A stretch of 18,293 nucleotides of DNA, taken from NCBI GenBank assembly GCA_019136395.1, contig JAGVUH010000238.1, forward strand, positions 1 to 18,293, read 5' to 3'. Made by a program: the position numbers and the translations under genes. This DNA is from Gammaproteobacteria bacterium (GTDB lineage Bacteria > Pseudomonadota > Gammaproteobacteria > Chromatiales > Chromatiaceae). Positions 15,601 through 18,293 of the stretch are shown here, one piece after another; the stretch's first letter is position 1; every line of letters starts with the position of its first letter. The notes beneath the pieces were generated by a model that made no database searches, was not told the DNA's origin, and was given only the letters and a program-made list of their open reading frames with translations.

Positions 15601-16876
15601 CCCGGCGCACTTCGCCATGTTCAGCCTTGGCCTGGGCGGGGAGTTCACGGCCACCTCCATGATCGGCTGGATTGCCCTGGCCGGCATCATCGTGCGTAAC
15701 TCCATCCTGCTGGTGGACTTCTCCATCCATGAGGTGCAGAAAGGGGTGCCGGTGGCCGAGGCGGTGATTCGCGCCTGCAAGACGCGTACCCGGCCCATCC
15801 TGATCACGGCCCTGGCCCTGGTGGCGGGTTCTAGCGTCATCTTCACCGATCCCATCTTCCAGGGCATGGCCATCTCCCTGGCCTCCGGGGTGCTGGTGTC
15901 CACCGTGCTGACCCTGATCGTCATCCCCTTGGGCTGCGTCGCCGCCAGCAAGGATATCTGCGAGGTGGCGGCGGCGACGGCCGCGCCCGGGGTCCATGTG
16001 CCCTGCGCCAACGGTAACGGCAACGGTCATGGCGGTGCCGTTGCCGCGCCCGCCAGCCCCGGAAAGGGCGGAAGCAAACCCGGGCTGATCCTGCGGCTGT
16101 GGATGGGGCTGGTGGAGGTGATCTCCATGGCCTTCTATCTGGTGCGGGGCATCCTGCTGCTGGTCATCGATCTGGTCAAAGGCCTCTTTAAACCCAAGAA
16201 AAGATACCCCAAGGTCCCCCCGGCCTCTCCGCCGCCAGCCCCGCCCACCACACCTCCTCCCCCGTCTCCGGCGGGCGGTGGCGGGAGTGAAGCCGGTCCT
16301 AGTCCCTCCGCGCCACCGGCGCCTGCTATCCCCCCGGCGCCGGATCAAACCGCGGCGACGGGACCCGTTACAGGCGCTACCCCGGGCGCCACGCCCGCCG
16401 CGGGGGAGACTGGAAGTCAGGACCTGGCGGGACCGGTAACGCCTGCCGGGAGCGGGGCGGCCGAAGGTGCCGACGCCGTCCGTGAGGCGACTGCCAGGCC
16501 CGCGTCGGCTTTCCCTCCCGAGCCGACTCCCTCCCCTTCAACCACTCCCTCGCCGGAGGTGGAGGTTGGAGCAATCCGGGACCAGGCAGGCGGCCAGACC
16601 GCCATGCCGCGGGAGGTGACACCTGTCACGGAGGTAAGCGCTACCCCGACGGTTCAATCCACTTCGGCATTGCCGGTGGCGGGAGCCAAACCGGAACCGG
16701 TCAGTGCCAGCCCGGCCGCCACCGCCCCGGAGGCGGCGAAGGGCATCCAGGCCGCGGCCGCCGCTGGGGGGCGTAAAAAGCCAGCGATGCCGGCCGCGGC
16801 ACTGATTCAGAAAAAGGCCCCGCGACGCGGTATCCGTCTCAAGACGGATGCGGACGATGGCCCTGGGTACGACTAG
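12668..16876 (+). CDS. RND-family efflux permease with long Pro/Ala-rich C-terminal extension
   Basis: This 1402-residue inner-membrane drug/proton antiporter belongs to the AcrB/HAE family; typical members have about 1020-1070 residues. The first transmembrane helix lies at about 38-55. The proton-relay pair Asp443-Asp444 is in the helix SIGILVDDAIVVVENI. In the later relay helix GIIVRNSILLVDF, Arg1010 stands where AcrB has Lys940. Two large periplasmic porter domains follow the usual repeat plan. A small acidic insert, DSDGDGLPDVDDG (170-182), in the first porter domain resembles a calcium-binding loop. After the canonical last helix (about residue 1087) come a Gly/Asn/Ala linker, an extra hydrophobic stretch (about 1140-1174), a basic KPKKRYPK, and about 220 residues rich in Pro, Ala, Thr and Gly, ending in a basic segment and DDGPGYD. 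The frame stays open to a TAG at 16874. Substrates are unknown. It is cotranscribed with the adaptor gene. Confidence 0.93.
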   Translation: MNHDETLTHSEGAPRLTDESLGIAGRTARFFLRSPLSPLFYVAMLMMGLLGLVMTPRQEDPQISVPMIDIMVQYPGASAQQVSNLAMQPLERIMSEIPGVKHVYSASQRNGGMVTVQFDVGEEMGPSLVKVNDKLASNMDKIPPGVMPPLVKSKGIDDVPIVTLTLWSKDSDGDGLPDVDDGQLRLLAQDVLQALKEVKDTANAFIVGGRREQVTVDVQPERLAGYQISLDQVAQTIQTANAETYAGGVEASGTHFSVSTGAFLKGMDDISRLVVGTHHGQPIYVRDVAIVSQGPEDATQLVAYYTGPAATEGLKADGVPGVTIAVAKKELTNGVSVANALIDKVEELKGSRIPHNIEVSITRNYGETADDKVSELILKLFIATGWVFLLVWAAFRALRPAIVVMLVIPVVLLMTIFVAWVWDYTIDRVSLFALIFSIGILVDDAIVVVENIYRRWLEEGHTGDDIAVEAVAEVGNPTILATFTVIAALLPMGFVSGMMGPYMQPIPALGSAAMFISLFAAFVFTPYLAISKWLRPSMHYLETAEKREHKEAEKLEKIYRRLLVPLIESKGKRALFKLVLWGTFAFTLSFFYFKWVAVKMLPLDNKPEYSVVIDMPEGTALPVTANLAHRMAEKLRALQPEITAIQLYAGTARPFDFNGMVRHYYLRSDPWQGELQVQLLHKKQRKRTSHQLAVEAREALAKLVAGTGAKIAVVEMPPGPPVLQSVVAEIHGPSPEVRRQFARDMTEVFAKAPSLVDVDNLLRESFDYWRFDVDTEKAVRAGISVDAINRNLAMALGGAPMGDVKEQAGHEPMKIVMQVPLSARSDIERLGDLPIQSAAGVTLPLRELGRFQRVPEEDIIYRKDLRAIEYVTADVGGRLAAPIYGIFQIQDVLDETGYQAPDGVVPQGYWTDAPPSDRVSSWEWTGEWTVTYETFRDMGAAFAVALVLIYILVVWEFGNFRIPLVIMAPIPLTLLGIIPAHFAMFSLGLGGEFTATSMIGWIALAGIIVRNSILLVDFSIHEVQKGVPVAEAVIRACKTRTRPILITALALVAGSSVIFTDPIFQGMAISLASGVLVSTVLTLIVIPLGCVAASKDICEVAAATAAPGVHVPCANGNGNGHGGAVAAPASPGKGGSKPGLILRLWMGLVEVISMAFYLVRGILLLVIDLVKGLFKPKKRYPKVPPASPPPAPPTTPPPPSPAGGGGSEAGPSPSAPPAPAIPPAPDQTAATGPVTGATPGATPAAGETGSQDLAGPVTPAGSGAAEGADAVREATARPASAFPPEPTPSPSTTPSPEVEVGAIRDQAGGQTAMPREVTPVTEVSATPTVQSTSALPVAGAKPEPVSASPAATAPEAAKGIQAAAAAGGRKKPAMPAAALIQKKAPRRGIRLKTDADDGPGYD

Positions 16877-16931
16877 GCCCTCGCTCACGGCAGGGAATAA
16901 CCGGGCCTGATAGGGGCCCAGACGGAGGCAT

Positions 16932-17470
16932 GTGAAGAAGGCCCTGTGGTTGGTCCTGGTTTACGCCGACCCGCCGGTGATTCGCCCTGAGCGTCCCGGG
17001 GCCTCCTCGTCCTTACCTCCCGGGGGGGCACGGGCGATGGCCCAGTATGCTCCGAGTTTGTACGACGCCCTGCAACAGGCCCCCGTCACGGGTGGGTCCA
17101 GCCAGCGGTGGGGGAGCGGCGATGACTCCACCCGCTACCCGCCACCTGATGGCGCGGGGGGCGTTCAGGCCAAACAATACCGCTTTCGCGGGGACAAGCC
17201 CCCGGTCGCCGGGGATCCCGAAGTGCCAGGGGATCACCGGTTTCGGCCCCTGACCGCGCAGGAACGTCAGCGCCATGAACCCCCCAAGGTGTCTCCCCCG
17301 CGCCCTTGCCGGGCCATGGCCAACCCCTTGGGCCCTTTGGCCCGCCATGGGGCAGTTCCTGGGGTCCTCCTGGCCAGGCCAATCCCCCGGAACCCGTAGA
17401 AAACTCAACGCGCCAGGACGTGGACGCGGAGAATTGGTTCGATCGCTATTACGGCAGGGGGCGGCGGTGA
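16932..17470 (+). pseudogene. Small protein of unknown function, interrupted by an apparent one-base frameshift
   Basis: The frame from GTG 16932 (after GGAGG at 16924-16928) encodes a MKKALWLVLVYA start and then AQYAPSLYDALQQ, KQYRFRGDKPPV and HRFRPLTAQERQRHEPP, which look like genuine protein sequence. After the C6 run at 17280-17285 this frame becomes unconvincing Arg/Pro-rich sequence to a stop at 17399. The frame one base back, open from 17279, reads LPGHGQPLGPFGPPWGSSWG, then NPPEPVENS and DAENWFDRYYGRGRR, with a TGA at 17468-17470. A seventh C would join the two into one product of about 180 residues. The loss may be a true mutation, programmed slippage, or a homopolymer sequencing error. 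The start is also odd: an ATG two bases upstream (16930) reads straight into TGA, and the signal-like stretch is short. Family and function are not recognised. Confidence 0.6.
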
Positions 17471-17518
17471 CCTTTATGAGTGAGGCCTGCCACACCCCCG
17501 CGGAGGACTGGCTCCCCT

Positions 17519-17535
17519 GGCGTGGTTCATGCCAG
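17519..17535. repeat. Short hairpin after the frameshifted gene
   Basis: TGGCGTG-GTT-CATGCCA can form a 7 bp stem with one G-T pair about 50 bp after the frameshifted gene's stop. No T-run follows, so it is not a convincing terminator. Confidence 0.25.
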
Positions 17536-17630
17536 CTGTCATGGGGCGGCAGGCCACACCCCTGAAAATGAAAAGTCTTTCCCGTAACTTTCACGCCAAA
17601 TTTCCTTGTGCCTGGGTCACGTATCTTGCG

Positions 17631-17636
17631 TAGAAT
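17631..17636 (+). promoter_or_regulatory. Possible -10 box upstream of the DUF4412-like gene
   Basis: TAGAAT matches 5/6 of the sigma70 -10 consensus, 69 bp before the ATG at 17705. The best -35 candidate, TTGTGC (17606-17611), is 19 bp away and weak, so the promoter call is tentative. Confidence 0.3.
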
Positions 17637-17650
17637 CAGGCGCTGACAGC

Positions 17651-17670
17651 GGGGGCGGGGCCCCGTCCCC
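17651..17670 (+). repeat. G/C-block palindrome in the 5' leader of the DUF4412-like gene
   Basis: GGGGGCGGGG is followed directly by CCCCGTCCCC, a 10 bp inverted repeat with a single G-T pair and no spacer. In RNA it would form a very stable hairpin about 20 nt before the ribosome binding site; as DNA it is also a short G-run cluster. Confidence 0.45.
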
Positions 17671-17704
17671 TGCCCGGAATTATTCCAACGAGAGGAGTAT
17701 CCCC

Positions 17705-18293
17705 ATGAATCAGCCCTGGCCCCTGACCCGCCGCGCCCTGACGCTCGGACTCGCCGCTCTCCTAGCGGCGCCCCTGGCCCTGGCGGACGCGCAGTTTTCC
17801 GCCGAGATGGTCCAACGGGGTCCCGACGGTAAGACCACCGTGGGCAAGATCGTCAAAGGTGAGGCCAAGATGCGCACCGAGGCCGTCCACCAGGGGCAGA
17901 CCATGGTCCGGATCGGTGATGAGCAGCGGGGCCTGGAATGGATCCTCTTTCCGGAGCGCAAAAGCTACCTGGAACGTTCCACCCTGGGGCCGGATGGCAA
18001 GCTACCGCCCAAGCCCACCGCCCAGGATCCCTGCGGGGGACTCCCAGGCCTGAGTTGCAAGGCGAAGGGTGAGGAGCGGGTCGCCGGACGTCCCGCCCTG
18101 GTGTGGGACATCACCGTCAGCCAACAGGGCCAGTCCGCGACCCTGACGCAATGGATCGACAAGGAGCGCGGCCCCGCCTTCACCCTGCGCCAGACCATGG
18201 CGGATGGGGCGAAGGTGGAGCGGGCCTTCCTGGGTCAGGAGGATCTGGCGGGGCGCAAGACCGAAAAGTGGGAAATCCAGATGACGGGTCCCG
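17705..18293 (+). CDS. Exported DUF4412/LolA-like protein, 3' end off the window
   Basis: Hand translation from the ATG at 17705, preceded by GAGGAG at 17692-17697, gives 196 codons open to the window edge. A signal peptide is clear: LTRRALTLGLAALLAAPLAL, with likely cleavage after ALA before DAQFS. The mature part shows the pattern of DUF4412 and related outer-membrane-lipoprotein-sorting-like folds. FSAEMVQRGPDGKTTVGKIV is followed by KMRTEAV, then MVRIGDEQRGLEWILFPERK with SYLER, a Cys pair near PCGGLPGLSCKAKG, and WIDKERGPAFTLRQ. Such proteins bind hydrophobic ligands in a half-barrel; most members have no known function. The RR in the signal is not a full twin-arginine motif, so Sec export is more likely. 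Its relation to the RND operon is unclear, and its own leader hairpin suggests separate transcription. Confidence 0.82.
   Translation, partial: MNQPWPLTRRALTLGLAALLAAPLALADAQFSAEMVQRGPDGKTTVGKIVKGEAKMRTEAVHQGQTMVRIGDEQRGLEWILFPERKSYLERSTLGPDGKLPPKPTAQDPCGGLPGLSCKAKGEERVAGRPALVWDITVSQQGQSATLTQWIDKERGPAFTLRQTMADGAKVERAFLGQEDLAGRKTEKWEIQMTGP

Noticed and set aside
17013..17594. Minus-strand open frame of 193 codons opposite the frameshifted gene
   Set aside because: The sequence is Pro/Arg/Gly-rich without structure. The plus strand has a ribosome binding site, repeated RFR motifs and a coherent C-terminus.
17611..17630. Sigma54-like GG...GC arrangement (TGGGTCACG then TTGC) upstream of the DUF4412-like gene
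   Set aside because: The GG and GC elements are 11-12 bp apart rather than the required 10, so it does not fit a -24/-12 promoter.

Overview
The window looks like a high-GC chromosomal segment of a sulfur-oxidising gammaproteobacterium, most likely a purple sulfur bacterium (Chromatiaceae) or close relative. The main evidence is a complete flavocytochrome c sulfide dehydrogenase pair (fccAB). Its flavoprotein carries the FAD-binding and redox-active cysteines at almost the same mature positions I recall for the Allochromatium enzyme. The lineage call is inference from gene content, not from a marker gene.

Layout. (1) 1-681, minus: the N-terminal part of an exported formylglycine-generating-enzyme (FGE/SUMF1)-fold protein that runs off the left edge. 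(2) 763-2199, minus: a class I pyridine nucleotide-disulfide oxidoreductase of the dihydrolipoamide dehydrogenase type. (3) 2200-2520: a regulatory region with a good sigma70-like promoter for the oxidoreductase, overlapped by phased ATACCA repeats. (4) 2521-3462, plus: a PfkB/ribokinase-type sugar kinase, convergent with and overlapping by 14 bp a GntR/UTRA regulator (3449-4225, minus). (5) 4436-8177, minus: an apparent transcription unit running tetraheme NapC/NirT-type cytochrome, exported ankyrin-repeat protein, FccA, FccB, and closed by a UUCG-loop terminator. (6) 8379-10987, minus: a dynamin-like membrane GTPase followed closely by nadA (quinolinate synthase). (7) 10988-11337: a divergent intergenic region with a plausible promoter and inverted repeats. 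(8) 11338-16876, plus: an RND efflux adaptor and a very long RND permease (1402 aa) with an extra hydrophobic segment and a Pro/Ala-rich tail. (9) 16932-17470, plus: a small gene of unknown function interrupted by an apparent one-base frameshift. (10) 17705-18293, plus: an exported DUF4412/LolA-like protein that runs off the right edge.

How they may work together. In the fcc unit, FccB oxidises sulfide in the periplasm and FccA takes the electrons. The co-oriented NapC-type cytochrome could link this module to the quinone pool, and the exported ankyrin protein could be an assembly or docking factor; both are inferences from gene order. The kinase, UTRA regulator and lipoamide-dehydrogenase-like gene may form a small local regulon. 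The RND adaptor and permease form one pump, but no outer-membrane channel gene is visible. I found no rRNA, tRNA, CRISPR array, insertion sequence or integrase.

Three genes have no uninterrupted complete ORF inside the window and were recovered by hand translation: the FGE-fold protein at the left edge, the frameshifted gene, and the DUF4412-like gene at the right edge. Several start codons were moved downstream to an ATG with a better-placed ribosome binding site (kinase, GntR, FccA, FccB).
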